Source: Algibacter mikhailovii (GTDB lineage: Bacteria > Bacteroidota > Bacteroidia > Flavobacteriales > Flavobacteriaceae). Taken from it: a DNA stretch of 64,000 nucleotides. The notes below the pieces were generated by a model. That model was not told the origin of the DNA and ran no database searches. It saw nothing but the letters and a program-made list of their open reading frames with translations. The stretch lies in contig NZ_BMWZ01000005.1 in the NCBI RefSeq assembly GCF_014651495.1, positions 186,001-250,000 on the forward strand. Reading direction: 5' to 3'. The position numbers were made by a program, and so were the translations under genes. Numbering within the stretch: position 1 is the stretch's first letter; the number at the start of each line of letters is the position of its first letter. Of the stretch, positions 53,920-63,547 are shown one piece after another.

Positions 53920-55527
53920 ATGAATAAGACCCTTTCAAATTTTATTTTGTCCATTTTTATCGGTGTAATTTTTATAAACTGTGCCAACCGCGGAAATCCA
54001 GAAGGCGGGCCAAAGGATGAAGATCCACCTGTAATATTATCCTCTTCTCCCGAGAATTATACCACTAATTTTGAAGGGGATGAGATAAAAGTATATTTTG
54101 ACGAATATATAAAAATTAAGGATTTACAAAAGCAGCTTATTATTTCGCCACCAATGAAAACTCAACCGGAGGTTACACCTCTTGGAGGTGCAAGTAAATA
54201 CATTACTATAAAAATAAGCGACACCTTATTACCCAATACAACTTATGCTTTCAATTTTGGGAATAGTATAGTAGACAATAACGAGGGAAATCCTTATCCG
54301 TATTACCGCTATGTGTTTTCTACAGGAGATTATATAGATTCTCTTACCGTTAATGGACAAATTGTTGATGCACTTTTTAAAAAGCCTGAAACCTTTGTCA
54401 ATGTGGCTCTTTATGATGTCGACTCCACGTTTTCTGACTCTATTGTTTATAAAGAAGTGCCAAAATATATTACCAATACTCTAGATAGTGCGACAACATT
54501 TTCAATTGAAAATGTAAAACCCGGGAAGTACATGTTAATGGCTTTAAAAGATGGCAATGGGGATAATATGTTTCAGCAAAAAACAGATCAAATAGGTTTC
54601 CATAAGAACTTTATTGAATTACCTACAGATTCACTTTATACGCTAAGATTATTTAATGAAGAATTAGATTTTAAAGCCTCAAGACCAAGACTATTAACTG
54701 GGGAGAAAATAGCTTTTGGTTATGAAGGGGACTATGAAGGCATGGCTATTAATGTGATTTCTGATACACCAGAAGATTTTGATTATAGAATAACAAAGGA
54801 TAAGGAAACAGATTCTTTAATGTATTGGTATAAGCCAAGATTGGAGGTGGATTCTCTAGTTTTTAACGTAAAACATCCTACTCTGGAAAAAGACTTTACT
54901 GTAAGAATTAGTGAGCAAAAAAGAGATTCACTTACTATTTCTAGTGCGCCTGATGGCTCCATTGGCCTTAATGAACCTTTTGAAATATCGGGAAGCACAC
55001 CATTTGTTAGTTTTGATTCTTCTAAAGTTTTTATCATGGATAAAGACTCACTAGAAGTGAAATTCACAGCTAATTTTGATAGCATTAAGAATACCTATGC
55101 GTTTAATTTTGATAAAACCGAGGCAAACAAATATAAGATCCAAATACTTCCAGAGGCTTTTATTGGCTTTTTTGATGGTAAGAATGACACTTTATCGTAT
55201 TCCTTAAACACTCGAAAGTCATCTGATTTTGGTTATGTAAGATTTAGATTAATAAATGCTAAGCTTCCAATAATTATTCAATTAACAAATTCTTCTGGAG
55301 AAGTTAAACTGGAACAGGCTGTTTCTCAAGAGGGAGATGTTGATTTCTTAAATATATCACCAGGTATATATTCTTTAAGAGTAATTCATGACACCAACGG
55401 GAATAAAAAATACGACACTGGTAACTACTTAAAGAAAATCCAACCAGAGCGTGTTAGCCATTTTAAAGATATTGAAGTTAGAGCTGATTGGGGAGACCAA
55501 CACAGACTAGAATTTAATGCACAATAA
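53920..55527 (+). CDS. Ig-like domain (SbsA-type) lipoprotein
   Basis: A 535-residue surface or periplasmic lipoprotein (signal ending FINC, Cys21, followed by ANRGNPEGGPKDEDPP). An SbsA-type Ig-like domain follows (about 35-130, PENYTTNFEGDEIKVYFDEYI ends before the second part), then further beta-rich domains, a KPGKYMLMALKDGNGDNMF repeat-like segment and, near the C-terminus, SPGIYSLRVIHDTNGNKKY. I chose the ATG at 53920 although TTG codons at 53914 and 53917 are in frame. Probably adhesion or envelope structure; function unknown. Confidence 0.78.
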   Translation: MNKTLSNFILSIFIGVIFINCANRGNPEGGPKDEDPPVILSSSPENYTTNFEGDEIKVYFDEYIKIKDLQKQLIISPPMKTQPEVTPLGGASKYITIKISDTLLPNTTYAFNFGNSIVDNNEGNPYPYYRYVFSTGDYIDSLTVNGQIVDALFKKPETFVNVALYDVDSTFSDSIVYKEVPKYITNTLDSATTFSIENVKPGKYMLMALKDGNGDNMFQQKTDQIGFHKNFIELPTDSLYTLRLFNEELDFKASRPRLLTGEKIAFGYEGDYEGMAINVISDTPEDFDYRITKDKETDSLMYWYKPRLEVDSLVFNVKHPTLEKDFTVRISEQKRDSLTISSAPDGSIGLNEPFEISGSTPFVSFDSSKVFIMDKDSLEVKFTANFDSIKNTYAFNFDKTEANKYKIQILPEAFIGFFDGKNDTLSYSLNTRKSSDFGYVRFRLINAKLPIIIQLTNSSGEVKLEQAVSQEGDVDFLNISPGIYSLRVIHDTNGNKKYDTGNYLKKIQPERVSHFKDIEVRADWGDQHRLEFNAQ

Positions 55528-56293
55528 AAGAATCTCTATCATTTAAAAACTTGAGCTTATTTCTGTAAGCTTCAATATGTCTTTTTTCTAGAGTCACGCT
55601 TTCTACTTGTTCTTCAAATGGGGTTATGGCCGTTATTTCATTCCCTAAAACATCATAAACTGCTGAATGGCCGGAGTATTCACTTTGCACGCCATCTAAA
55701 CCAACCCGATTCACGCCAATACAGTAGCACATATTTTCAATAGCGCGAGCTTTTAATAGAGCATCCCACGCCGAAACTCTGGGTTTAGGCCAGTTAGCCA
55801 CGTAAATTAATACATCATAATCTTCAGTATTTCTGGCCCAAACAGGAAATCTCAAATCATAACATATTAATGGGCATATTTTCCAACCCTTATAGTTTAG
55901 AATTATTTTTTTATTTCCAGCGGTATAAATTTTGTCTTCCCCCACCAAAGTAAAGGTGTGCCGCTTGTCATAGTAAGAAATTTTCCCTGAAGGTTCTACA
56001 AAAAGCAATCGGTTATAGAATTGATTGTCTTCAGTAATAACAATACTGCCCATAATAGCAGTATCCCTTTTTAAAGCCATTGCCTGCATCCATAATACGG
56101 TTGGACCGCTCATAGTTTCGCTAACAGCTGAGGCATTCATAGTAAAACCGCTTGAAAACATTTCCGGCAGTATAATCAAATCTACCCCCTCATCTAGGCC
56201 TTCTATTTTCTTAGTGAAGTTTAAACGATTCTGTTTAGGGTTTTCCCAAACCAAATCAGCTTGAATCAAAACAATATTTAATTTCGTTTTCAT
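55514..56293 (-). CDS. Nitrilase-family amidase, probable omega-amidase (YafV-like)
   Basis: A 259-residue cytoplasmic amidase with the catalytic triad of the carbon-nitrogen hydrolase family: Glu44 in ILPEMFSSGF, Lys109 in YYDKRHTF, Cys143 in LICYDLRFP. The pattern and size are closest to omega-amidase (YafV/Nit2), which removes ammonia from alpha-ketoglutaramate or ketosuccinamate. An aminotransferase that could make such ketoacids lies 1.2 kb away, read on the same strand. The end overlaps the Ig-like lipoprotein gene by 14 nt. Confidence 0.82.
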   Translation of the reverse strand: MKTKLNIVLIQADLVWENPKQNRLNFTKKIEGLDEGVDLIILPEMFSSGFTMNASAVSETMSGPTVLWMQAMALKRDTAIMGSIVITEDNQFYNRLLFVEPSGKISYYDKRHTFTLVGEDKIYTAGNKKIILNYKGWKICPLICYDLRFPVWARNTEDYDVLIYVANWPKPRVSAWDALLKARAIENMCYCIGVNRVGLDGVQSEYSGHSAVYDVLGNEITAITPFEEQVESVTLEKRHIEAYRNKLKFLNDRDSFIVH

Positions 56294-56365
56294 GCTTTAA
56301 AATTACACAAATTATCAAGGGTTTAAAATTATTTACTAATTTCAAAACCAATAAAATCCAAAGTA

Positions 56366-57532
56366 ATGTCTATGAAAAATTTTATTACCCTGTCCATTTC
56401 TATTTGTATGCTATTTTTTTTGTGTCCAACAGAGGCTCAAAACACTTATTTTCCTGAACCTCATGCCTTGTGGGAAGAGAAGAGCCCTTCGAGTTTTAAC
56501 ATAGATAAAGTTGCTTTACAGGAAGTGGTCGATTATGCTAAAGCCAATGAGTATTCTGGATCTCGAGATTTAAGAATTGCCATATTAAAAGGTTTTGCTC
56601 GAGAACCTTTTCATGAGATACTTGGCCCAACAAAAAAAAGGGGAGGACCTGCAGGTCTTATTTTAAAAGACGGCTATATCATTGCGAAATGGGGAGATAC
56701 CAAGCGTGTCGATATGACGTTTAGCGTTACAAAAAGCTTTTTGTCAACGGTTGCAGGTCTTGCAATTGACAACGGCCTAATTACCGATGAAACCGACCTT
56801 GTTAAAGATTATGTCTGGGATGGCACTTTTGACGGTGATCATAATTCAAAAATTACCTGGCAGCATTTATTACAACAAAATTCAGACTGGTCTGGGGAGT
56901 TATGGGGCGGTAAAGATTGGGCTGATAGACCTCCAAAAGAAGGGCATTTGGACGACTGGAAGAATAGAACACTAAATGACCCGGGAACGGTAATGGAATA
57001 TAATGATGTGCGTGTAAATGTTCTGGCCTATTCCCTGCTGCAAGTTTGGAGAAAGCCATTGCCTCAAATTCTTAAAGATCATCTTATGGATAAAATAGGG
57101 GCTTCAACAACATGGCGATGGTTTGGCTATGACAAGGCTTGGACTACCGTAGATGGCATCCAAATGCAATCGGTTACTGGAGGAGGGCACTCGGGTGGTG
57201 GTATATTTATTTCCGCTGAAGATATGGCTAGGTTTGGCTTGTTGTTTTTGAATGATGGCACATGGCAAGGTCAACCAATTATCAGTTCTGATTGGATAGA
57301 AAAGGCTATAACACCGTCCAAACCTAATCCTAATTACGGATATATGTGGTGGCTGAATCAAAAGGGGACAAGACATTGGGAAAACCTCTCTGAAACGATC
57401 TACTATGCCGCAGGTTTTGGGGGTAATTTTATTGTCATTGACAAAGCGCATAATATAGTGGTGGTGACCCGATGGTTAGAACCCCAAAAAATTGAATCAT
57501 TTATGGAAAAACTAGCTAAAGCCGCATTTTAA
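56366..57532 (+). CDS. Serine hydrolase, beta-lactamase/PBP-like fold, exported
   Basis: A 388-residue protein with a signal peptide (1-25, ending TEAQ). The class C/DD-peptidase SxxK is seen as SVTK (Ser120, Lys123), then MEYNDVRVN as the likely second motif and a HSGGG loop near 272 that could be the third. The family covers esterases, D-aminopeptidases and beta-lactamase-like enzymes; antibiotic resistance should not be assumed. It sits between the omega-amidase and the aminotransferase genes on the opposite strand. Confidence 0.82.
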   Translation: MSMKNFITLSISICMLFFLCPTEAQNTYFPEPHALWEEKSPSSFNIDKVALQEVVDYAKANEYSGSRDLRIAILKGFAREPFHEILGPTKKRGGPAGLILKDGYIIAKWGDTKRVDMTFSVTKSFLSTVAGLAIDNGLITDETDLVKDYVWDGTFDGDHNSKITWQHLLQQNSDWSGELWGGKDWADRPPKEGHLDDWKNRTLNDPGTVMEYNDVRVNVLAYSLLQVWRKPLPQILKDHLMDKIGASTTWRWFGYDKAWTTVDGIQMQSVTGGGHSGGGIFISAEDMARFGLLFLNDGTWQGQPIISSDWIEKAITPSKPNPNYGYMWWLNQKGTRHWENLSETIYYAAGFGGNFIVIDKAHNIVVVTRWLEPQKIESFMEKLAKAAF

Positions 57533-58671
57533 ATACGATTTAAAATATCTGCAGCACGTTTTAAGGTGTCATCCTTTTTAGCAAAGCAAAACCTAAGCAC
57601 CTTATTGTCTAAATTATTCTCGTTGAATACAGATAAGGGAATGGATGCCAACCCAGATTCGACCGTTAGTCGTTTCGCATAATCTAAGTCATATTCTGAA
57701 GTGATATTAGAATAATCAAGAACTTGGAAATACGTGCCGCTTGATGGTTTAAAAGTAAACCTAGAATGTTTTATTAAGTTTAAAAATAAATCCCTTTTAT
57801 TTTGATAAAACTCGGCTAAACCTAAATAGTGTTTAGGTTCTTGCATATAATCAGCAATTCCTTTTTGAGTGGGGTGGTGTACACAAAACACACTAAATTG
57901 GTGCACTTGCATAAATAGTGCCATGAGTGCTTTAGGGGCGCAACAATAGCCAATACGCCATCCTGTATTGTGAAAGGTTTTGCAGAATGAAGCTACAACA
58001 AAACTTCTCGATTTCAAATCAGGGAACAAACAAGCGCTTTGATGTTTTAAACCATCATAAATCATATGCTCATAGACCTCGTCACTGAGGACTATAATGT
58101 TAGTATCTCGAGTAATATCCTGTAATTGTAACATGTCATTTTCTGAAAACACCATGCCTGAAGGATTATGCGGCGTATTAATGATAATCATTTTAGTTAG
58201 ATCATTCACCTTTTGTTTCACCGTCTTCCAATTCACACTAAAATCTGGTGCTTGAAGTTGAATAGCAACGGGCTTTCCACCATTCAATCTTACCCCAGGT
58301 TCGTAGCTGTCATAGGCAGGTTTAAAGATGATTACCTCGTCATCCTGTTCAATAAAGGTGCTTAGTATCGTTGAAATAGCTTGAGTAGCACCAGCAGTGA
58401 CCGTGATTTCATCTTCAGGATGATAACTTGAATTATATAAGGTTTCCATTTTTTTTGAAATAGCCTTACGCAATTCAATATTTCCATGCATAGGAGCGTA
58501 TTGATTATAGCCAGAATTCATGGCCTTACTAACCAGATTAATTAGGTTTTGATCGCTACCAAAATCTGGAAACCCTTGGGATAAATTTATAGCATTATGT
58601 TGTTTTGCTAACCTGCTCATTATTGAGAAAATGGTGGTTCCTACGTTGGGAAGCTTAGACTTATGATACAT
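57529..58671 (-). CDS. Pyridoxal-phosphate aminotransferase, methionine/glutamine type (YbdL-like)
   Basis: A 380-residue fold-type I aminotransferase: LSQGFPDF (30-37), AGATQAIS (93-100), NTPHNPSGMVF (165-175), LSDEVYEHMIY and the cofactor Lys231 in SFCKTFHNTGWRIGY, with a C-terminal VLRFCFAK (the Arg binds the substrate carboxylate). Best fit is the YbdL/kynurenine-glutamine aminotransferase group that uses methionine and glutamine-type donors. Such enzymes pair with omega-amidase, whose gene is nearby. Overlaps the hydrolase gene by 4 nt. Confidence 0.85.
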   Translation of the reverse strand: MYHKSKLPNVGTTIFSIMSRLAKQHNAINLSQGFPDFGSDQNLINLVSKAMNSGYNQYAPMHGNIELRKAISKKMETLYNSSYHPEDEITVTAGATQAISTILSTFIEQDDEVIIFKPAYDSYEPGVRLNGGKPVAIQLQAPDFSVNWKTVKQKVNDLTKMIIINTPHNPSGMVFSENDMLQLQDITRDTNIIVLSDEVYEHMIYDGLKHQSACLFPDLKSRSFVVASFCKTFHNTGWRIGYCCAPKALMALFMQVHQFSVFCVHHPTQKGIADYMQEPKHYLGLAEFYQNKRDLFLNLIKHSRFTFKPSSGTYFQVLDYSNITSEYDLDYAKRLTVESGLASIPLSVFNENNLDNKVLRFCFAKKDDTLKRAADILNRI

Positions 58672-58730
58672 AAAGTGCTTTTTAGAATGGTTTAAAGTAC
58701 TAAAAAATTAAATTAATTCGTTCCCTTTTT

Positions 58731-58738
58731 TATCTTTG
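58731..58738 (+). promoter_or_regulatory. Putative -7 element (TAtcTTTG) of the S46 peptidase gene
   Basis: Perfect TAnnTTTG match 21 nt before the ATG at 58760. Confidence 0.55.
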
Positions 58739-58759
58739 ATGAGATCAAAATAGTCTACT

Positions 58760-60847
58760 ATGAAACGTTTTAAATTTCTTTTACTCTTTTTAGTTATACA
58801 AGTAAGTGCACAGCAAGGTGGTATGTGGATTCCTTCCCTTTTAGAAGGTATGAATGAAGAGGAAATGAAGACTTTAGGAAGTAAACTAAGCGCTAAAGAT
58901 ATTTATGATGTTAACGAGTCTAGTTTAAAAGATGCTATTGGTCATTTTGGCGGTGGATGCACGAGTGAAATAATTTCACCCAAAGGGCTTGTTCTTACTA
59001 ATCACCATTGTGGATTTAGTCAGATTCAATCGCATTCTTCTTTAGAAAACGATTATTTAAAAAACGGGTTTTGGGCTGAAAACATGAAGGATGAATTGCC
59101 TAATAAAGGCTTATATATTGAGTTTATAGTGCGGATAGAAGATGTGACCAACCACGTGCTATCTGGGGTTTTAGATACTATGACCGAAAAAGAAAAGCAA
59201 TCATTAATTGATAAAAACGGTAATGCCTACCAGAAAGAAGTTGTTAAAGAGAAATGGCAGGACACCAAGATAAAATCCTTTTACAAGGGCAATCAATACT
59301 TCTTATTTGTCACAGAGCGGTTTGAAGATATCCGTTTGGTTGGAGCTCCGCCAACTAGCATTGGTAAATTTGGTAGTGATACAGATAATTGGGTGTTCCC
59401 AAGGCATACTGGTGATTTTTCATTATTCAGAATTTATGCCAATAAAAATAATCAGCCAGCTGAATATAGCGAAGATAATGTGCCGTATACGCCAAAACAT
59501 TATTTACCAATTTCTTTGGATGGTGTTTCAGAAGGCGATTTTACTTTAGTTTTTGGCTTTCCTGGCACTACAGATGAGTACTTGCCCGCGGTGGCCATAG
59601 AACATTTAACTAAAAATTTTAATCCTAGTAATATTGCTATTAGAGAAGCGGCATTAAAAGTGATTGATGCTCATATGAAGGCTAGTGATGATATTCGTAT
59701 TAAATATGCTTCAAAGCAAGCTAGAATAGCTAATGCCTGGAAAAAATGGATAGGCCAAGATTTAGGTATTGAAAAAAGTGAGGCTATTGTTAAACGAAAA
59801 GCTTTTGAAGCTAAGTTTCTTCAGGTTTTAAAAGAAGAAGGCCAGGAAAGTAAATACGGCAATATTCTTCCTGAATTTGAACGTTTATACAAGGATTTTG
59901 CTGAGGTTGACGTTAAGCGCAGAAATTTTATTGAGGTATTTTTAGTGACCAATGAATTAATGATGATGGCGTTTAGAACCTATCAATTTGAACAAAACGT
60001 TAAAAACGATCCTGAGGCTTTAGATAAGGCAAAAGTATCAATTACGAATTACTTGAAAAAAATTCATAAAAATTATGATAGCACTGTTGATAAGGGTGTT
60101 TTTGAAAATGTAATGCCATTTCATTCGAGCTATGTAGACGCTTCTATTTATGATAAAACGGCATATACATCTTTAGATACCGCTCTAAAACTTTTTGAAG
60201 GCTCCTCAGAAGAAATTCTAAAAAGAATTAATGAAGATTCAGCCTATGTATTCGCTAAACCAATGATTGAAGAATTTTATACATCTACGCTATTAGAATA
60301 CGATCAGAAAAAATCACCTATCACAGCCTTGCAAAAAGAATATATGAAAGCGCTTTTAGAGGTGCTGCCTAATGAGCGTTATTTTCCAGATGCCAATAAT
60401 ACGCTCAGAGTTACTTATGGGCAGGTTAGAGGCTATTCGCCTAGGGACGCTGTAAGCTATAATGCTGTAAGCTATTTAGATGGGGTAATTGAAAAATATA
60501 TTCCTGGGGACTATGAGTTTGATGTGCCACAAAGATTACGTGACTTGTATAAAAGTAAGGATTATGGGCCTTATGCCGATGTTAATGGCAAAATTCCGGT
60601 ATGTTTCTTGGGCACTAATCATACTTCAGGTGGGAATTCTGGAAGCCCTACTATTGATGCCCATGGCAATCTAATAGGGTTGAACTTTGACCGTGTTTGG
60701 GAAGGTACTATGAGTGACGTTTATTATGATCCCGAAATATGTAGAAACATTATGGTAGATTTACGGTACGTCCTTTTTATTATCGATAAATATGCTGGTG
60801 CAACACATTTGATTGATGAGATGAGCTTGGTTCATCCCAAAAAATAG
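58760..60847 (+). CDS. S46-family dipeptidyl-peptidase, DPP11-like
   Basis: A 695-residue exported serine peptidase with a signal peptide (1-18, ending VSAQ). Catalytic residues by motif are His83 in TNHHCG, Asp219 in PRHTGDF and Ser627 in GGNSGSP. Eighteen residues after the Ser is Arg645 in LNFDRVWEG; in the family an Arg here marks DPP11 (cuts after Asp/Glu), while Gly marks DPP7. It would release acidic dipeptides from peptides in the periplasm, fitting with the other peptidases in the window. Confidence 0.92.
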   Translation: MKRFKFLLLFLVIQVSAQQGGMWIPSLLEGMNEEEMKTLGSKLSAKDIYDVNESSLKDAIGHFGGGCTSEIISPKGLVLTNHHCGFSQIQSHSSLENDYLKNGFWAENMKDELPNKGLYIEFIVRIEDVTNHVLSGVLDTMTEKEKQSLIDKNGNAYQKEVVKEKWQDTKIKSFYKGNQYFLFVTERFEDIRLVGAPPTSIGKFGSDTDNWVFPRHTGDFSLFRIYANKNNQPAEYSEDNVPYTPKHYLPISLDGVSEGDFTLVFGFPGTTDEYLPAVAIEHLTKNFNPSNIAIREAALKVIDAHMKASDDIRIKYASKQARIANAWKKWIGQDLGIEKSEAIVKRKAFEAKFLQVLKEEGQESKYGNILPEFERLYKDFAEVDVKRRNFIEVFLVTNELMMMAFRTYQFEQNVKNDPEALDKAKVSITNYLKKIHKNYDSTVDKGVFENVMPFHSSYVDASIYDKTAYTSLDTALKLFEGSSEEILKRINEDSAYVFAKPMIEEFYTSTLLEYDQKKSPITALQKEYMKALLEVLPNERYFPDANNTLRVTYGQVRGYSPRDAVSYNAVSYLDGVIEKYIPGDYEFDVPQRLRDLYKSKDYGPYADVNGKIPVCFLGTNHTSGGNSGSPTIDAHGNLIGLNFDRVWEGTMSDVYYDPEICRNIMVDLRYVLFIIDKYAGATHLIDEMSLVHPKK

Positions 60848-60896
60848 AGCTTAAATAATGAGTTTTATTCTAAGTTATTCATAAAAACACCTTGTT

Positions 60897-62666
60897 TTAG
60901 ACAATTTCCATCTTCTTAAGCAGGAAGGAGGCATTCATGTTTTGACAAACACCTTGTTTCAACTTATAGTCAAAATGAAGCTCGTCTTTAATAATTTCAG
61001 CATCAAAATAATAGTTTTTCACCGCAGGTAATTTCTGTTCAATTTCACACAAACTTAAGTCGTGAGTTGCTATGATTCCTGTAGCCTGTGAGGCTACCAG
61101 TTTTTCTACAAATTTTCTTGAACCTATGGCTTTGTCGGTACTATTGGTTCCTTTCAAAATTTCATCGAGTACTATAAAATAGGAATCCTCTTGAATAGCA
61201 TCCACAATATATTTTAGTCTTGTTAATTCTGAAAAGAAATAAGAACTGTCATCCGTCAATGAGTCTGAGGTGCGCATACTTGTTATTAATTTAATAGGAT
61301 TATATTGACTAGACTTAGCGCATATTGGTAAGCCCATATTGGCCATAACAATATGCAATGATACCGTTCTTAAAAAAGTACTTTTACCGGCCATATTTGC
61401 ACCAGTGACGATAAAAAACGCTTTATTATCAATATATAAATCACTATCAACCCTTTTCTTATTATCCAATAACGGATGACCTAAGCTTTGCGCTTTTATT
61501 GTTGGGCCATTTTCAACCAATTCTGGATAAACAAAATCAGGATGGTTATAAGCATAATTTCCTAAGGCGTTATAGGCATCAAAAAAAGACACCACTTCAA
61601 ACCAATCGGCTACCTTGTCGCCGTATTGACTGATCCATTGTTCTATTTGGTAGCTGTTTTTTAAATCGATTAAGAATAACCCGTTTCCAAAAACAGCGCC
61701 TATTAAATTGTTTCTATTATCTAAAGCATCTAAATACTTTGAAAAGGTTTTAAAAATTGCTGATGCTTTTTTATCACCAGCCTGAATTTCTTTTTGTTTA
61801 CGTACTAATAATTCAGAAGTGAATGTTTCATTTTCAATTAAATCTAACAATTGGGCATACTGACGGAATGTGTCTCTAACCTTATCAGTGTTAGAAGCTA
61901 AAACATTGATTTTCTTTAAATATATTCCTGAAATGCCTAAGCCTATTAGCAACCAATAGCCAATAAAAGCTTGATGAGTAATAACCCCAAAGTAGGTGAG
62001 AACTACTATTAAGATTGACGTAATACTAAATACTTGCGGTAGCCAAGCCATTCCTTTTGGTAAAAAGCTATTATGAGTTTTAAGCCAATGTATTATTTGT
62101 TTGGCGGGAGTTTCAACCGCAACCAAATTAGAAGTAGCTGAATAATATTGGCGCCATTGCGGTTTTTTATTTAATTCTTTAATAGCCTCTTGTCTAGATG
62201 TAATATCAAGAATATCGTTTGCTTTTAACGCATGGGCTAACTTTGCAGTACCTTCTTTAATAGTTGTTCTATTAACGAATTGAAAAAAGGACCCTCTACC
62301 AAAGAGGTCAATATCTAAGCTGTAAAAATGCTTTGGATCTTGAAATTGTAGCCCTGAATCTCTATCGTGAAAGTTGCCATTCGCAATGTCTATTTCATCT
62401 GTGTTTATCTGAATGAGCTTTTTATGAAATGAGCGTTGTCGTTTTAAATCGGTGTATTTTGATAGCAGGTATAAAAAGAGGATGACCCCTACAATAAGAA
62501 GAGGGACCATTATTTGTAAGGCATTAAAAAATAAATAAACACCAAAGCCAGAAACTATAAAAACTAGCAAGCGTAGGATACTTAAGGTAGCAATTTGTCG
62601 CCCTAAACGTTTAACTTCATTTTGGTATTTATCTGCATGTTCATGATAATATGTAACCGGATTCAT
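60897..62666 (-). CDS. Membrane-anchored MutS-like ATPase
   Basis: A 589-residue protein of the MutS ATPase family, without the mismatch-binding domain. It has two N-terminal membrane helices (about 25-45 and 50-70) and two more at about 208-228 and 235-252, a central helical lever/clamp-like region, and a C-terminal ABC-type ATPase: GANMAGKS (Walker A, 422-429), VLDEILKGTNSTDK (Walker B, Asp501, Glu502) and IIATHDLSLCE. The ATG at 62666 is chosen; 62714 is in frame but would give an extra hydrophobic leader. Function is not established; a DNA-structure or membrane-linked role is possible. Confidence 0.82.
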   Translation of the reverse strand: MNPVTYYHEHADKYQNEVKRLGRQIATLSILRLLVFIVSGFGVYLFFNALQIMVPLLIVGVILFLYLLSKYTDLKRQRSFHKKLIQINTDEIDIANGNFHDRDSGLQFQDPKHFYSLDIDLFGRGSFFQFVNRTTIKEGTAKLAHALKANDILDITSRQEAIKELNKKPQWRQYYSATSNLVAVETPAKQIIHWLKTHNSFLPKGMAWLPQVFSITSILIVVLTYFGVITHQAFIGYWLLIGLGISGIYLKKINVLASNTDKVRDTFRQYAQLLDLIENETFTSELLVRKQKEIQAGDKKASAIFKTFSKYLDALDNRNNLIGAVFGNGLFLIDLKNSYQIEQWISQYGDKVADWFEVVSFFDAYNALGNYAYNHPDFVYPELVENGPTIKAQSLGHPLLDNKKRVDSDLYIDNKAFFIVTGANMAGKSTFLRTVSLHIVMANMGLPICAKSSQYNPIKLITSMRTSDSLTDDSSYFFSELTRLKYIVDAIQEDSYFIVLDEILKGTNSTDKAIGSRKFVEKLVASQATGIIATHDLSLCEIEQKLPAVKNYYFDAEIIKDELHFDYKLKQGVCQNMNASFLLKKMEIV

Positions 62667-62698
62667 TTCTAAATTTATTGAGAGGTAAAGAAACGAAA

Positions 62699-62724
62699 AA
62701 AGCCCTGAATACATTCAGGGCTTT
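62699..62724 (-). terminator. Terminator of the Bax-inhibitor-like gene
   Basis: A 12-bp inverted repeat (AAAGCCCTGAAT with ATTCAGGGCTTT) with a 2-nt centre, just after the stop of the minus-strand Bax-inhibitor-like gene; an A tract on the plus strand gives the U tract of the minus transcript. Confidence 0.8.
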
Positions 62725-62748
62725 CATCATATATTTTTGTTAAAGCGA

Positions 62749-63453
62749 TTAATCTCTCGATAGAAAAATGCTTAATACATACCAAAATAATAACATTAAT
62801 GAGGCAAATAATCCTAGCGCAGCAGGAATATACTCATCATTGGTATATTTATTTACCAAATTTGAAGTTTGATATATAATAGAACCAGCGGCCAGTAAAC
62901 ACATACCTACAGAAAACCACAATCCTAAATTAAATCCGAATAAACTGCCAGCAATGATTAAACCCATAGCTATAAAAAAGCCAACGGTTAAACCCGTTCT
63001 TAAAAACGAAAAATCCTTTTTTGTAACAAAAACTACAGCTGATAAGCCCGTAAACAGCGCCAAGGTGACAATAGCTGCTTGATTTAAAATTTCTGGGCCA
63101 GATTCCATGTAAAATGCGGCAATATAAATTAGCGGAACAAAAATTAAGGCTTCGGCCAGAATGTAAATGCCAAAGGCTAAATACTGCATGTTTTTGTCTG
63201 GTGTTTTTAAGGTCATTTTTTCGGCATAGTTAGTAATAAACATAAAGCCTCCAAGCATAATCAACCAACGCCAACCTTCAGTCATAGACAGCATAAAATC
63301 AATAATGGTATCACTTTGAAGTAATAAGTATTCAAATAGAATAAATACTAATACGCCGCCAGCGACATGGGAATATGTCTTTTTGTAAAAAGCTACTTTT
63401 TCAGCGTCGTCTAAATGCGCTACTAATAATTTATTTCCAATATTGTTTTCCAT
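62749..63453 (-). CDS. Bax inhibitor-1/YccA-family membrane protein
   Basis: A 234-residue protein with seven hydrophobic segments (about 30-48, 60-76, 87-107, 110-125, 130-150, 158-176 and 205-231). The N-terminal VAFYKKTYSHVAGGVLVFIL and the helix-rich layout match the Bax-inhibitor-1/YccA family, which modulates calcium flux or FtsH-like proteases. The bacterial function is not settled. No operon partner is obvious. Confidence 0.85.
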   Translation of the reverse strand: MENNIGNKLLVAHLDDAEKVAFYKKTYSHVAGGVLVFILFEYLLLQSDTIIDFMLSMTEGWRWLIMLGGFMFITNYAEKMTLKTPDKNMQYLAFGIYILAEALIFVPLIYIAAFYMESGPEILNQAAIVTLALFTGLSAVVFVTKKDFSFLRTGLTVGFFIAMGLIIAGSLFGFNLGLWFSVGMCLLAAGSIIYQTSNLVNKYTNDEYIPAALGLFASLMLLFWYVLSIFLSRD

Positions 63454-63498
63454 AATTGTTTAGATGTGTTTTATTTTCTCACGACAATATATAAAAAA

Positions 63499-63525
63499 AA
63501 GCTCCGAAACCAATCGAAGCTTTAT
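63499..63525 (-). terminator. Terminator of the zinc metallopeptidase gene
   Basis: AAAGCT-C-CGA pairs with TCG-A-AGCTTT (one mismatch), with A/T tracts on both sides, 23 nt past the stop of the minus-strand peptidase gene. Confidence 0.6.
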
Positions 63526-63547
63526 CCTTATTTTATGTTCTTTATAT

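Noticed and set aside
56366-57532. Antibiotic-resistance beta-lactamase
   Set aside because: The SxxK fold is shared by many esterases and peptidases; the later motifs do not match class C enzymes closely.
60448-60478. Short direct repeat GCTGTAAGCTAT in the S46 peptidase gene
   Set aside because: Two copies 15 nt apart code for AVSY twice; protein length is normal, so I take it as chance or a small neutral duplication.
62667-62714. Extended start of the MutS-like gene at 62714
   Set aside because: The extra residues overlap the terminator of the upstream gene (62699-62724); the ATG at 62666 is better.
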